A DNA stretch of 55,405 nucleotides from positions 1-55,405 of the forward strand of contig JACOXY010000013.1 in the NCBI GenBank assembly GCA_016182095.1, read 5' to 3'. Under the pieces are notes generated by a model. It saw nothing but the letters and a program-made list of their open reading frames with translations. It was not told the DNA's origin and ran no database searches. Shown piece after piece: positions 7,153 to 16,288 of the stretch. Position numbers and translations under genes: made by a program. This stretch comes from Candidatus Liptonbacteria bacterium. Its GTDB lineage: Bacteria > Patescibacteriota > Minisyncoccia > UBA6257 > JACOXY01. How positions within the stretch are numbered: position 1 is the stretch's first letter; each line of letters starts with the position of its first letter.

Positions 7153-7773
7153 CTATCCCGAGCAGGATTTCCACTCTCCGACAAGTATCTTTTCGCAATT
7201 TCTACAGAGCCAACCAGGAAATGTTTTTTCAGATCCGTCTTTACAGGTATAAGTTCTTTTTATGGGGAAGTTGTGCGCTATGTGATACGGCGCTGCGTTG
7301 TAGGCGTCATCGCCCCAGTGCCAATTCATGTCGAATTGATAATCGCAATTGATACATGGAATGTACCGATGTGTAAAATATTCAGACATCCCATTTTTTA
7401 TTGCCCAATCGCGGTTTAGCGGTTCTTGCGGCCGCGCTCCCTTACAAACTTCTGCCGGAGTATATCTCTTCAGTTTTTTTACCGCCCAAGCGTATGCATT
7501 CTGATAAGCGATAATCTGCTCTGGCAGAATCTGCGCCACTACTTGGCAGCTTTGGTCTGATGGAGAATAGCCGACTTCCCGGACTTTAATACCCGCTCTC
7601 CGCATTTCATCTGCGATTTTTTCTGATACACGGGTAAATCGTCTTACGCGGAGGTCATATTTTGTATCATCCCACCAGCAGTATAGGGGAGCAATAAGGT
7701 TAAGAGGTTTTATGATTACATAAATAATAAAATAGGTTACGATGACAGAAAGCACCCTTTTGATCGATTTCAT
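7153..7773 (-). CDS. Membrane-anchored protein with C-terminal zinc-ribbon-like Cys pairs (206 aa)
   Basis: Not recognised. One N-terminal membrane helix (about residues 7-30) is followed by a soluble domain. Two CxxC pairs in the C-terminal half (CINC near residue 143 and CRNC near 194) could bind one zinc. The region between is rich in Trp, Tyr and His (FDMNWHWGDDAYN). ATG is preceded by a GGGGGG Shine-Dalgarno-like run. Promoter TTGAAC-N17-CATTAT at 7806-7834 and a strong terminator give it full cassette format. Confidence 0.65.
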   Translation of the reverse strand: MKSIKRVLSVIVTYFIIYVIIKPLNLIAPLYCWWDDTKYDLRVRRFTRVSEKIADEMRRAGIKVREVGYSPSDQSCQVVAQILPEQIIAYQNAYAWAVKKLKRYTPAEVCKGARPQEPLNRDWAIKNGMSEYFTHRYIPCINCDYQFDMNWHWGDDAYNAAPYHIAHNFPIKRTYTCKDGSEKTFPGWLCRNCEKILVGEWKSCSG

Positions 7774-7805
7774 TCAACCCCCCAGTTTTACCAAGAACTA
7801 AAAAT

Positions 7806-7834
7806 ATAATGCCACATTATCGTTGATAGTTCAA
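7806..7834 (-). promoter_or_regulatory. Promoter of the 7153-7773 gene
   Basis: Minus strand TTGAAC, 17 nt, CATTAT. Confidence 0.6.
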
Positions 7835-7884
7835 TCAGCAGGCGCTCCCCACTATTCGCTAGCCACTATTCACTAGTTACTTTC

Positions 7885-8349
7885 TTACTCTGCTACAGTA
7901 ACTTTCCCAAAAACAGATGCAAGCAGGTGGTTATGATATCCCCACTCGCCAACTTCGTTGAAGGTGAAACTATAAGATTCCCCCGGCTTCACGGCTCGGC
8001 AAGCATCAAACATTTTACTCTCGTTACTCGTGCCGCACTTTTCAATATCGGAACCAGGATAGACAGTGTGCGTGGGATGCATCGCTGTCGCCGGCCAAGT
8101 ATCTTGAGTTCCGTCATTCTCCCAAGTAACCGTGTCGCCTTTTTTAACGGTCAATTCTCGGGGAGTGAAAGCTGTCCCGTCAAAACTAACCACCCAAGTC
8201 TTATTCACGCTTACCGGAGAGAGCGGCGGCTCAACTGGAGGAGTAACATTCGGCGCATCCGCAGGAGCATTTGAATTTTGATAGAAAACGAACCCGCCGA
8301 CTAAAACCACTACCATAACTACAAACCACGATAAAGATTTGTTATTCAT
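7885..8349 (-). CDS. Membrane-anchored cupredoxin-like protein (154 aa)
   Basis: A plastocyanin/azurin-type beta-sandwich held outside the membrane by an N-terminal helix (residues 8-24) and a Pro-rich linker. Cupredoxin features: FTPRELTVKKGDTVTWENDG, then Cu-site candidates in AMHPTH and in the C-terminal EVGEWGYHNHL. The usual C-x-x-x-x-H ligand loop is altered: the strand before the last loop carries Tyr-His-Asn-His with no Cys directly before it, and the nearest Cys is in FDACRAVKPG. Copper binding is therefore plausible but not assured; an electron-transfer or copper-handling role is an inference. The flanking A/T-rich spacer at 8350-8475 contains an ATCTGCC/GGCAGAT palindrome. Confidence 0.8.
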   Translation of the reverse strand: MNNKSLSWFVVMVVVLVGGFVFYQNSNAPADAPNVTPPVEPPLSPVSVNKTWVVSFDGTAFTPRELTVKKGDTVTWENDGTQDTWPATAMHPTHTVYPGSDIEKCGTSNESKMFDACRAVKPGESYSFTFNEVGEWGYHNHLLASVFGKVTVAE

Positions 8350-8475
8350 GATATTAAATCAAAATTTAAAAATCAAAAATAAAAATTTTGGATTATCTGC
8401 CTTTGGCAGATCCCATAATAATTTTACATTTTGAATTGCAATTTTGACTTTTGCATTTTGAATTTTTAATTAATT

Positions 8476-9651
8476 TTAGTGTCCTTCCAGCGCTTTCGCG
8501 TGTTCATGCTGGCGGATTTTCTCCAGCGCTTTGGCTTCAATCTGCCTGATGCGTTCGCGCGTTACGCCAAAAACTTTGCCGACTTCTTCCAAGGTGTGCT
8601 GGACTCCATCCTCAAGCCCGAATCTCATGGCTAATATTTTCTGCTCCCGGTCGCTTAGGGTTCCTATAATTTCTCCTATTTTATCTTTTAGGAGAGCGTT
8701 GGAGGCCGCCTGTGGCGGCGTAAGATTTTTTTCGTCAGGTATAAATTCCGAAAGCGTTGACTCATCGTCTTCGTCGCCAATAGGAGACTCCAAAGACATT
8801 ACATCCTGCGAAATTCTCTGTATATGCCGCACCTTGTCAACATCCGTGTCCATCTCCACGGCAATTTCCTCCGCCAATGGATCGCGGCCCAGCTCCTGCA
8901 TTAGGCGGCGCTTGGCTTGAGTGTAGCGCGATATGGTCTCAACCATATGAACAGGAATTCTGATAGTTCTTGATTGGTCGGCAAGAGCCCTGGTAATCGC
9001 CTGCCTAATCCACCAAGTGGCATAGGTTGAAAATTTGAATCCTTTTCGATAATCAAATTTTTCCACGGCTTTTGAAAGGCCGATATTGCCTTCCTGTATA
9101 AGATCTAAGATGCTCAAGTTTGGGCTCCTGTTCACATAGCGTTTTGCAATTGACACCACCAAACGCAAATTGGCGCGGATTAATTTCTGCCGCGCCTCTT
9201 CGTCGCCAGCCTCCGATTTTTTGGCGAGTTCTTTTTCGTCGTCCTTGGTTAAAAGAGGCGTTTTGCCGATCTCTTTAAGATACATCTGTACGGAGTCGGG
9301 AAGATCTCCGACTTCGGTTGCCATCTGAAGTTCTTTTTCGGTTACCTCGTCCTTGGGCAGATCAATAAGCTGGGTTGTTTCAACAACTTTAATATTAGCG
9401 ATTTCCAGTTTTTCATAAAGTGCTTCTAAAAAAGAGAGGTCTTTTTCTATGTTGGGAAAATAAGACAAAATCTCCGAGTCGGTAACAAACCCGCGGACAC
9501 GGCTCCCTTGTATGAGCTCGCTTAAGGTTGCTTCGTTAAAAACCGGTTTTTTTTCGCGAACCGCCTTTTTAGCCGCTTTGGCTTTGGGCTTAGAGGCTCT
9601 TTTTTTGGTTTTTGGGGATTTTTTGGACATGCGTAGTTTTTTAAAATTCAT
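8476..9651 (-). CDS. rpoD: RNA polymerase primary sigma factor RpoD/SigA
   Basis: Housekeeping sigma factor. A Lys/Ala-rich start is followed by region 1.2/2 ([15 protein letters not shown], then [14 protein letters not shown] and [17 protein letters not shown], the -10 recognition and melting segments), region 3, and region 4 with the -35 helix-turn-helix ([20 protein letters not shown]). At 391 aa it is a normal short group 1 sigma. The start is placed at the first Met because TAAAAT ends 6 nt before it; MSKKSPK nine codons later is the alternative. It follows dnaG, the usual macromolecular-synthesis order. An inverted repeat separates the two genes. Confidence 0.95.
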   Translation of the reverse strand: MNFKKLRMSKKSPKTKKRASKPKAKAAKKAVREKKPVFNEATLSELIQGSRVRGFVTDSEILSYFPNIEKDLSFLEALYEKLEIANIKVVETTQLIDLPKDEVTEKELQMATEVGDLPDSVQMYLKEIGKTPLLTKDDEKELAKKSEAGDEEARQKLIRANLRLVVSIAKRYVNRSPNLSILDLIQEGNIGLSKAVEKFDYRKGFKFSTYATWWIRQAITRALADQSRTIRIPVHMVETISRYTQAKRRLMQELGRDPLAEEIAVEMDTDVDKVRHIQRISQDVMSLESPIGDEDDESTLSEFIPDEKNLTPPQAASNALLKDKIGEIIGTLSDREQKILAMRFGLEDGVQHTLEEVGKVFGVTRERIRQIEAKALEKIRQHEHAKALEGH

Positions 9652-9675
9652 TTATAAATTTTACCAAAAACAAGC

Positions 9676-9738
9676 ACCCCGCCCTCTATGCCCAGCAAAC
9701 AAGTTGCTATTAAGTACGGCAAGCCCAGAGGACGGGGT
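9676..9738. repeat. Inverted repeat between dnaG and rpoD
   Basis: ACCCCGCCCTCT and AGAGGACGGGGT (one mismatch) enclose about 39 bp; the loop has a smaller GCAAAC/GTTGC pair. Could attenuate dnaG-rpoD read-through. Confidence 0.6.
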
Positions 9739-9747
9739 AAGATGTTT

Positions 9748-11490
9748 TCAACATCTTAAATTATGTATTTGTTTTGTCAAAAGATCAAGTTCTCGCATGG
9801 CCTTTTGGAGTTCTTTCAGATTGCCTTTTGCCTCAAATTCTTTGACGGCGCGGGCAAGTTTCTGTTTTTCCTCTTTCAAATATTCCAATTTCAACTGCAT
9901 GCAAAGATCGTTTTCGCTGTGAGCTAAAGCGACGCCAGATCTTAAGTACAGCGAATTAATGAGCGCTCCGGTCTCGCCCTCATAATTTGCACCCGGCGCA
10001 CCGCTTGCCCCGAGGCGCAAATTTTCGGGGTTCTTCAACAAAGAAATAATATCCTGATATTTTTGGGGCAAATATTCTTTTACTTTTTGAACGATGTCCA
10101 GATCTCCCTTAGCGATTCCCAGGCTTATCAGATTTTCAGATATCAGAGCCAAGCGGCTCACAGGTTTAATATTCTCTGAATCTATGGGTGAGGCGGGCGC
10201 ACTTTCGTTTTCCGCCTTAATGCTCGCGGATTTTCCGCTCTGCTCCATTTCCTCTATTAGATTTTTTTCGGGGATACTCGATCTTTCGCTTAATTTTTTC
10301 ACCCAGATATTTTTATCTATCGGACTCCTAAAATATGCGATTTTCGCAAGAACCGCCCTTACAGATCTTTTGTCGGAACCATTTGCGAGATATCTATCAA
10401 AATAAAATTCCATCGCCGGCTTTGCGCCTTTATCAATAAGTTCCGCGAGCTTCCCGGGGTACTTTTCCACAAATTCAGCCGGGTCTTTCACGCCCTGGGG
10501 CAGAGTAACAACCCCAACCTCAAAATCATTAGCGGAACCCAAATCTATCGCCCGCTCTGCCGCCTGAATACCAGCTTCATCAGAATCAAAGCCCAGAATC
10601 AGCTTGTCGGCTTGCCTTCTTAAAACAGTCAGATGATCTTGCGTCAGTGCCGTTCCGGAAGCAGCGAGAACATTTCTAACCCCGTCCTGATGCGCCATTA
10701 AAAAATCCATCTGCCCCTCAACCAAAAAAGCCATGCCTAAATCTCTGATAGCGTTTTTGTTTTTATGAAATCCGTAAAAAATCTTGGACTTCTTGAAAAT
10801 CGCCGTTTCCGGACTGTTAACATATTTTCCCGATGTGCCATTGTCAAATTCCGGCAAAATCCTCCCGGTAAAAGCTACCGCCTTCCCAAAGTGATCGTCA
10901 ATCGGAAACATAAGCCGGCCCCTAAAGCGATCCAAATAGCCACCCCTCTCGCTCTTAAAGGCCAGGCCCGATCTTTCAATATCCGCGACTGAAAACCCCT
11001 GATTAATTAAAACCAGGGTCAATGCGTCAAATTTATTGGGAGCAAATCCAATTTCAAATTCTTCTATAGTGCCATCCTTTAGTCCGCGCGAGTGGGCATA
11101 ATTCAGGACGGCTTTATTTTCTTTTAGGGAGCTCGCGTAAAAATTCTTGGCGGTTTTGTTCATGTCATACAAAACTCCAAACTGCCTTTGCTCTGCCGGA
11201 TTAGCTCTTTTTAATTCAATCCCCACCTTTTCTGCCAGAATCCGAAGCGCTTCAAAAAACTCAATGTTTTCATACTTCATGAGAAACGTAAAAACATCTC
11301 CGCCCATATTGCACGAACCAAAACAATGCCAGGTCTGCCGATCCGGAGAGACCATAAAAGAGGGGGTTTTCTCTTTATGAAACGGGCAAACTGCTTTGAA
11401 GTTTTTTCCGGCAGGCAGGAGCGTAATGTAGCTCTTCAAGAGATCTACAATATCAATTTTTTGTTTAATTTCTTCGGCAGTAGACGGCAT
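9748..11490 (-). CDS. dnaG: DNA primase
   Basis: Makes RNA primers for replication. The CHC2 zinc finger is at about residues 36-62 (CPFHKEKTPSF and HCFGSCNMGGD, one residue longer than usual between the last two Cys). The RNA-polymerase core follows, with Toprim at about 250-335 (FLVEGQMDFL, ASGTALTQ, LGFDSDEAG). The 580-aa length includes a divergent C-terminal helical region that would bind DnaB. Core format: GTGTATAGT ends 8 nt before the ATG and there is no Shine-Dalgarno site. Confidence 0.95.
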   Translation of the reverse strand: MPSTAEEIKQKIDIVDLLKSYITLLPAGKNFKAVCPFHKEKTPSFMVSPDRQTWHCFGSCNMGGDVFTFLMKYENIEFFEALRILAEKVGIELKRANPAEQRQFGVLYDMNKTAKNFYASSLKENKAVLNYAHSRGLKDGTIEEFEIGFAPNKFDALTLVLINQGFSVADIERSGLAFKSERGGYLDRFRGRLMFPIDDHFGKAVAFTGRILPEFDNGTSGKYVNSPETAIFKKSKIFYGFHKNKNAIRDLGMAFLVEGQMDFLMAHQDGVRNVLAASGTALTQDHLTVLRRQADKLILGFDSDEAGIQAAERAIDLGSANDFEVGVVTLPQGVKDPAEFVEKYPGKLAELIDKGAKPAMEFYFDRYLANGSDKRSVRAVLAKIAYFRSPIDKNIWVKKLSERSSIPEKNLIEEMEQSGKSASIKAENESAPASPIDSENIKPVSRLALISENLISLGIAKGDLDIVQKVKEYLPQKYQDIISLLKNPENLRLGASGAPGANYEGETGALINSLYLRSGVALAHSENDLCMQLKLEYLKEEKQKLARAVKEFEAKGNLKELQKAMRELDLLTKQIHNLRC

Positions 11491-11594
11491 TTGGTTTTAC
11501 TATACACCCAAATTTAAGAAACACAAAAGATTTCGCGTATCTTATGCGGTTACAATAATAAAGTCCTTGTTTTCCCTTATTCTTTCTTCTTTCC

Positions 11595-12287
11595 TTATTC
11601 TTTCTTTGCCGCAGGGGCGGTAATGGCTGGCGTCTCGCCCTCTGTAGTCTTTGACGCTTCGCGTTTTGCTTTTTCTTCTTCAGTCTCAACTTTTACTTCG
11701 TCAATCGTTGCGGGCGCCGCCATTGCCGCTTCTTCTTCCTCGGTCACCTTAGCGTTAATGCTCGCGATAACCGTTTCCTGGTCGGCCAAAAATTCAACCC
11801 CTTTGATTGGAGCGAGGTCTCTTACATAAAAACTTGAGCCAATGTCCACGAGCCCCGCCATGTCAACTTCCAATTTGTGGGGCAGGTCGCCAGGAAGCGC
11901 CTCAACCTCAAGTTCGTGCATCGCTTTTACCAAGATACCATTTTTCTCTTTAACGCCAGGGGCAATACCAATAAATTCCAAAGGAACCCTAGTTTTAATT
12001 TTCTCGTCCATGCGAACCTGGTAAAAATCGACGTGCGTCACGGTATCCCGCACCGGATCGCGATCAATATCATATATCAAAACCGGCCTTTTATCGCCGT
12101 CAATATTTACAGTTAATACGGTGCTCTCTCCGGCCTCCTTAAGAGCTTTGGAAAATTCTTTAGCGGAAACAGCAAGGTGCGCGTTTTCTATGCCTCGTCC
12201 ATAAAGCTCGGCCGGAATATAGCCCTCCGCCCTAAGACCTAAGAGCGCCTTCCCAAATTTTTCTCTTTTTTTAGCAGATAATTCCAT
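11595..12287 (-). CDS. rplY: 50S ribosomal protein L25/TL5 (CTC family)
   Basis: Binds 5S rRNA in the large subunit. The N-terminal L25 domain (about residues 1-90, KREKFGKALLGLRAEGYIPAELYG) and the C-terminal TL5 beta domain (VPLEFIGIAPGVKEKNGILV, LEVEALPGDLPHKLEVDM) are clear. An acidic, Ala-rich tail of about 50 residues follows. The ATG is unusual: its A is the last base of an inverted-repeat arm (GTGAGGG directly before ATGG), the same geometry as the hsp20 gene at 47630. No TATAAT box lies at leaderless spacing; TATAAA-like boxes are inside the repeat region upstream. Confidence 0.92.
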   Translation of the reverse strand: MELSAKKREKFGKALLGLRAEGYIPAELYGRGIENAHLAVSAKEFSKALKEAGESTVLTVNIDGDKRPVLIYDIDRDPVRDTVTHVDFYQVRMDEKIKTRVPLEFIGIAPGVKEKNGILVKAMHELEVEALPGDLPHKLEVDMAGLVDIGSSFYVRDLAPIKGVEFLADQETVIASINAKVTEEEEAAMAAPATIDEVKVETEEEKAKREASKTTEGETPAITAPAAKKE

Positions 12288-12531
12288 CCCTCACGCAAGA
12301 AGGAGCATTATCCGCTTCCTTCCTGTAATTTATCTTTTTATTTACAAAGTTATTTTATAATATTTATGTTCTACTTATCCATCCCTCACCCAAGAAGGAG
12401 TATTGTCCGCCGCTTCTTGTATTATTGTTTAATTTAATATTTAACTGAATTATTACTTATTTTCTAAATTACACATCAGACCATCCTTCACTCCTTCTTG
12501 GGTGAGGGACCACTCCTTCTTGAGTGAGGGA
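12287..12531. repeat. Four-arm CCCTCAC/GTGAGGG inverted repeat upstream of rplY
   Basis: Two arms TCCCTCACSCAAGAAGGAG (12287-12305, 12382-12400) face two reverse complements (12490-12509, 12512-12531). The arms at 12382 and 12490 are exact complements. Looks like a tandem duplication of one palindromic element. The intervening sequence is very A/T-rich. The stretch 12288-12678 holds no gene that I can see apart from this. Confidence 0.8.
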
Positions 12532-12678
12532 ATAAAGATCAAATATGATATGGTCCCGCCAAGCTAGACAATTTTAATTTTTGATTTTTTATTTCAGTAG
12601 AATAGCAGATAGCCCAAAAAAAGGCAACACTCTGTCTTATGTAGCCTACATGTATCTGAACCTAGACGCCCGAATTTA

Positions 12679-13080
12679 TTACCCGCCGCAGGCTTGCCTG
12701 ATTTTATCGATAGAAATGCTCAATTCGTCGGTTTTTCTAAAAAAATTGGCAGCTCCTATTTCTTCGGCAAATTTCTTGTCCACATCGGACATTTCGAGGA
12801 GCGGCTCGCCGTGATTTGTCATAAACACAACCTTAAGATTTGTAAGTTCCGGATTTTCCTTGATTTTTTGAAAAGTTTCAACGCCATTCAAAATCGGCAT
12901 TTGAAAATCCATTACCACGCAACTTGGTTTTACTGTTTTCAGCTTCTCCAGGGCATCGGCTCCATTTTCAGCGGTAACCACTTCAAATCCGGCCTGTTTA
13001 AGCTTAATGCTAAAAATCTCCCTGAAGTCCGCCTCGTCTTCAACCAATAATATTAGTGTTTTTGCTTCTTGATTCCCCAT
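12679..13080 (-). CDS. Single-domain response regulator (CheY-like)
   Basis: A stand-alone receiver domain of 133 aa. The acidic pocket LLVEDEADF, phospho-acceptor Asp in VVMDFQMPILNG (about residue 58), the conserved Thr/Ser strand VVFMTNHG and the switch Lys in FFRKTDEL are all present. There is no output domain, so it must act on a partner protein; no kinase is in the window. TGCTATACT ends 11 nt before the ATG. The gene lies 25 bp downstream of fba on the same strand. Confidence 0.88.
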   Translation of the reverse strand: MGNQEAKTLILLVEDEADFREIFSIKLKQAGFEVVTAENGADALEKLKTVKPSCVVMDFQMPILNGVETFQKIKENPELTNLKVVFMTNHGEPLLEMSDVDKKFAEEIGAANFFRKTDELSISIDKIRQACGG

Positions 13081-13104
13081 TTGACCAGTTTAGTATAGCA
13101 CAAT

Positions 13105-13989
13105 TTATTGCAGGCCGCTAAAAAGTTTTAGCCGTGAAAGCGTCGCGGCCTTAACCGCCCCTTCCGCCGCAGCTAAAATTTTGTAGGGGGCAATTTCATC
13201 TTTATTATTGTTCAGCGCGGACTCAAGTGCCTCGCGCCAGGCAATTCTTATTTCGGTATTTATGTGAATAATGCTCGTGCCGTTTTGCGCGGCTTCCATA
13301 AAATCATTATCGGATATGCCAGAGCCGCCATGCAAAACAAGCGGGATTTTAACGGCTTCAGAGATTGCTTTAATGCGTGGAATATTTAATCGCGGATTAG
13401 GAGCATTTTTCAGCATCCCGTGCAAATTGCCTACCGCCGGCGCCAAGAGATGAACGCCCGTTTCCGCAACAAATCTTTTTGCTTCTTCCGGTTTAGTTAG
13501 TGCCTCGCCGCTCGTTACGGCGCCCTCCGGAATAACATCCAACAATTTGGACGAACTGCCAATGTAGCCCAGCTCACCCTCCACTAAAACTTCGGACTTT
13601 GAACCTCGAACTTTGGACTTGACATATTGAACAACTTTTTTGGTTTGCCTCACATTTTCTTCAAACGGAAGTTTCGCGCCGTCAAAAATAACACTGTCAA
13701 ATCCAGCCGCGACCGCCTCTTTAATTTTTTCAAAAGAATAAGTATGGTCCGCGTTTATAAAAATCGGATAATCATACTCTTCGCGCAAATTCCTGACCAA
13801 TGCCACGGCCCGCTTAACGCCGATAAAATCCCTTTCGCCCTCTGAAACCCCTATGATAACCGGAACGCCTAAGTCTTTCGCGGCGCCAAATATGGCTTTT
13901 AGGGCAGACAAATCAGAGATGTTAAAGTGGCCTATGGCTACGTGGTTATCTCGAGCTTCGGCAATATGTTGTTTTAAGGTCTTTAACAT
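13105..13989 (-). CDS. fba: Class II fructose-bisphosphate aldolase
   Basis: Cleaves fructose-1,6-bisphosphate to DHAP and G3P. A zinc-dependent TIM barrel: INADHTYSFEKIKEAV (zinc His), VEGELGYIG, LAPAVGNLHGM (zinc His), LVLHGGSGI (zinc His) and HINTEIRIAW. The 294-aa length is normal. One oddity is VKSKVRGSKSEVLVE near residue 130, encoded by a duplicated CAAAGTYCGA string; it looks like a small in-frame repeat insertion. TATAAT overlaps the start region (2 nt before ATG). It is followed by the receiver gene and preceded by the PfkB kinase gene. Confidence 0.93.
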   Translation of the reverse strand: MLKTLKQHIAEARDNHVAIGHFNISDLSALKAIFGAAKDLGVPVIIGVSEGERDFIGVKRAVALVRNLREEYDYPIFINADHTYSFEKIKEAVAAGFDSVIFDGAKLPFEENVRQTKKVVQYVKSKVRGSKSEVLVEGELGYIGSSSKLLDVIPEGAVTSGEALTKPEEAKRFVAETGVHLLAPAVGNLHGMLKNAPNPRLNIPRIKAISEAVKIPLVLHGGSGISDNDFMEAAQNGTSIIHINTEIRIAWREALESALNNNKDEIAPYKILAAAEGAVKAATLSRLKLFSGLQ

Positions 13990-14065
13990 ATATTATAAAA
14001 ACGGCGCGCTTTTGTTGGAAATTTTGAATTATTTGGAAATTGCCGATAATTTAGAATTTAGAAAT

Positions 14066-15052
14066 TCAAAGTTTTTTTGGCAGATAATATTTCGGCGCCA
14101 TTTTTAGTAACCCTTCTAATTTCTCGCGTGTAAGTAATCCGGCCCTCGCGCCCACATCCTGCACGACCGACATGGAGTTAATCGGCGCCCAACGCATGGC
14201 ATCGGTTATATTCAGGCCGGCTGCCAAAGCCGCGACAAAAGTTGAAGAAAAGGCGTCTCCGGCTCCGGTCCTTTCAAAGGGCGGCTTTGGATCCGGGTAA
14301 ATAGGCATAACCCATGTGTTTTCTTCTTCATAAACATACGCGCCCCTCGGACCATCAGTAATAACAACTATTTTCGGGCCTAAGTCGTGAATGCCTTTTA
14401 ATAAGAGTTTAATATCGCTGGGACCAAGACCCAAAATTCTTTCCGCCTCTTCTTTGTTGCAGAAGAAAATATCAGCTAATTCATAAATAGCTTTTAGGCG
14501 GTCAACACCCAATTTCATTTGAAAGGTCCCTGGTTGAAAAGCCAGTTTCGTGGCCCGATGACCCATGAGCCAGTCGGCAATCGTGTCGTGAAATTTTTCT
14601 CCGCTCTCCCCAAGCGATGTCAGATACACCCAGGCCGGATCGTCAATGTCCGGCATCGCGTAATTGTAGTCTTGGTGCTTTATTAAAATCGTGCGGTCAT
14701 CTTCGTACCACAAAACATAATGATAGTTGGTCTTTTTGCCGGCATTTACATTAACAAATTCCGTGCCGACATTTTCTGCGGAGAACACCGCCAGGGATTC
14801 CTTGCCCTCCAGGTCGCTTCCTATGCTTGAAACCAGGGCGCTTTTTAACCCCAAACGCGCGGCGGCAACTGCGGCGTTGGCGCTATTCCCCACCGCAGGG
14901 ACTACCCAGACGTTTTCATAGGGAACTTTATCGCCAAACCGCAAACATATTTCACATTTTTCGCGGTTAACGGTACAATGAATCTCCGCGTCCTTTAATC
15001 TAATAAACGCGTCAGTTGTAACGTCACCAATCGCTATAAAATCATACCGCAT
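14066..15052 (-). CDS. PfkB-family carbohydrate kinase
   Basis: Ribokinase-fold sugar kinase. The N-terminus has the GD start (FIAIGDVTTDAFI), the substrate region VPAVGNSANAAVAAARLGL, and the C-terminal ATP/anion-hole signature ERTGAGDAFSSTFVAAL with catalytic Asp. Its placement between fba and transketolase suggests a sugar-phosphate role such as a fructose-6-P or ribose kinase, an inference from context. A stretch with four Cys/His (HCTVNREKCEICLRFG, residues 25-40) is unusual for the family. Core format: GTGTATAAT ends 7 nt before ATG. Confidence 0.88.
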   Translation of the reverse strand: MRYDFIAIGDVTTDAFIRLKDAEIHCTVNREKCEICLRFGDKVPYENVWVVPAVGNSANAAVAAARLGLKSALVSSIGSDLEGKESLAVFSAENVGTEFVNVNAGKKTNYHYVLWYEDDRTILIKHQDYNYAMPDIDDPAWVYLTSLGESGEKFHDTIADWLMGHRATKLAFQPGTFQMKLGVDRLKAIYELADIFFCNKEEAERILGLGPSDIKLLLKGIHDLGPKIVVITDGPRGAYVYEEENTWVMPIYPDPKPPFERTGAGDAFSSTFVAALAAGLNITDAMRWAPINSMSVVQDVGARAGLLTREKLEGLLKMAPKYYLPKKL

Positions 15053-15071
15053 ACAGAGTATTATACACTAA

Positions 15072-15180
15072 AATAACCCCCCACCCTTCAAGCATTAATA
15101 ACTTTGCGACTAAAAAAGCGTTTGTAAAATTTTTGCTTATCATAAAACTTGTTGTATTGCTTGAAGGGTGGAGGGTTATT
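15072..15180. repeat. Inverted repeat between the PfkB kinase and transketolase C
   Basis: Arms AATAACCCCCCACCCTTCAA...GCA and TGCTTGAAGGGTGGAGGG...TTATT, 23 bp each with one mismatch. The right arm contains the stop codon of the transketolase gene. The core CGCTTTTTTAGTCGCAAAG (minus strand) is shared with the element at 47500-47630. Confidence 0.75.
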
Positions 15181-16180
15181 TTCTTCTGATAACTTTTTTA
15201 ACCGCCCTTACAATATCCTTAACCCCCATGCCATATTTTTCTATAAGTTCGTTTGGACTGCCGGATTCGCCAAAAATATCCTTCATGCCGATAAATTCCA
15301 TCGGCGCAGGCTCGTGTTTCGCGAGCAGCTCGGCTATCGCCCCGCCCAAACCCCCCAAAATTTGGTGCTCCTCCACCGAAACCACAGCTTTGGTTTTTTT
15401 GGCCCAATATACAATGGCCTTTTCATCCAACGGCTTAATGGTATGACAATTTAAGACCACCACGCCAATTTTTTCTTTTTCTAAAATTTGCGCCGCAAGA
15501 ATCGCATTGTGCAGTAATGGCCCGCAGCCGACAATGACAGCTTTGGGAACTCTCCCAAGCCAGAATACTTCGGCCTTCCCTGGGATAAAGGGGGTTTTCT
15601 CGGTCGTAAAAATCGGGGTTTTTTCTCTTGCGAATCTTAAATAGACCGGCCCCCATATTTTCGCGGCCGCGACTGTGGCTTTTCTGGCCTCAATCGCGTC
15701 ACAGGGCACAAAAACTTTCATATTAGCCATGACGCGCATTGTCGCGATATCCTCTATCGCCTGGTGAGTCGCTCCATCAGGCCCCACAGAAATTCCGGCG
15801 TGAGATCCGGCAATTTTAACATTGGAATCATTGTATGAAATAGTTGTTCTGATTTGCTCCCAATTTCTGCCTGGAGAAAAAGTAGCATAAGAAGAAATAA
15901 AGGGAATTTTTCCTGAAACACCCAAGCCTGCGGCAATAGTTGCTAAATTCTGCTCGGCTACTCCAACTTGGAAAAATCTTTGCGGATATTTTTTGGCGAA
16001 TGCTTCCATGCGAGTTGATTCCGTTAAGTCGGCGCAAAGCGCGACCACATTTTGGTCGTGATCGGCCGCCTCCACCAAGCCCAAACCAAAGCCGTCGCGA
16101 GTGGGCTTCATTTCTAATCCACCTTCATGAGATGCGGATATCGCCTCTAATGCAAGTTTTGCGTTAAGATTTAATGACAT
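15176..16180 (-). CDS. Transketolase, C-terminal subunit
   Basis: The pyrimidine-binding and C-terminal domains of thiamine-diphosphate transketolase, 334 aa. VGVAEQNLATIAAGL carries the catalytic Glu that activates the cofactor; GSHAGISVGPDGATHQAIED and YLRFAREKTP are family motifs; the C-terminal domain starts at VIVGCGPLLHNAI. It must pair with the N-terminal subunit at 16757-17644. The ATG follows GGGAG by about 10 nt, so it may be translated from the shared transcript. Split transketolases are known in archaea and many CPR bacteria. Confidence 0.92.
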   Translation of the reverse strand: MSLNLNAKLALEAISASHEGGLEMKPTRDGFGLGLVEAADHDQNVVALCADLTESTRMEAFAKKYPQRFFQVGVAEQNLATIAAGLGVSGKIPFISSYATFSPGRNWEQIRTTISYNDSNVKIAGSHAGISVGPDGATHQAIEDIATMRVMANMKVFVPCDAIEARKATVAAAKIWGPVYLRFAREKTPIFTTEKTPFIPGKAEVFWLGRVPKAVIVGCGPLLHNAILAAQILEKEKIGVVVLNCHTIKPLDEKAIVYWAKKTKAVVSVEEHQILGGLGGAIAELLAKHEPAPMEFIGMKDIFGESGSPNELIEKYGMGVKDIVRAVKKVIRRK

Positions 16181-16288
16181 AATACCTAGACTCCCGCAAT
16201 TGAGTTACGGGTAGATTGCCCACGACCATCTAAGACCGCGGCACAAAAAATTGCTCTCGGATATCTAAAAAACAGTTTGTAAATAAAA

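Noticed and set aside
11465-11689. Lys/Arg-rich 74-aa frame
   Set aside because: Shadow of the rplY 3' end in another frame.
12287-12531. Repeated 19-bp units that could suggest a CRISPR array
   Set aside because: Two units are direct and two are inverted, spacing is irregular, and no cas gene is in the window.
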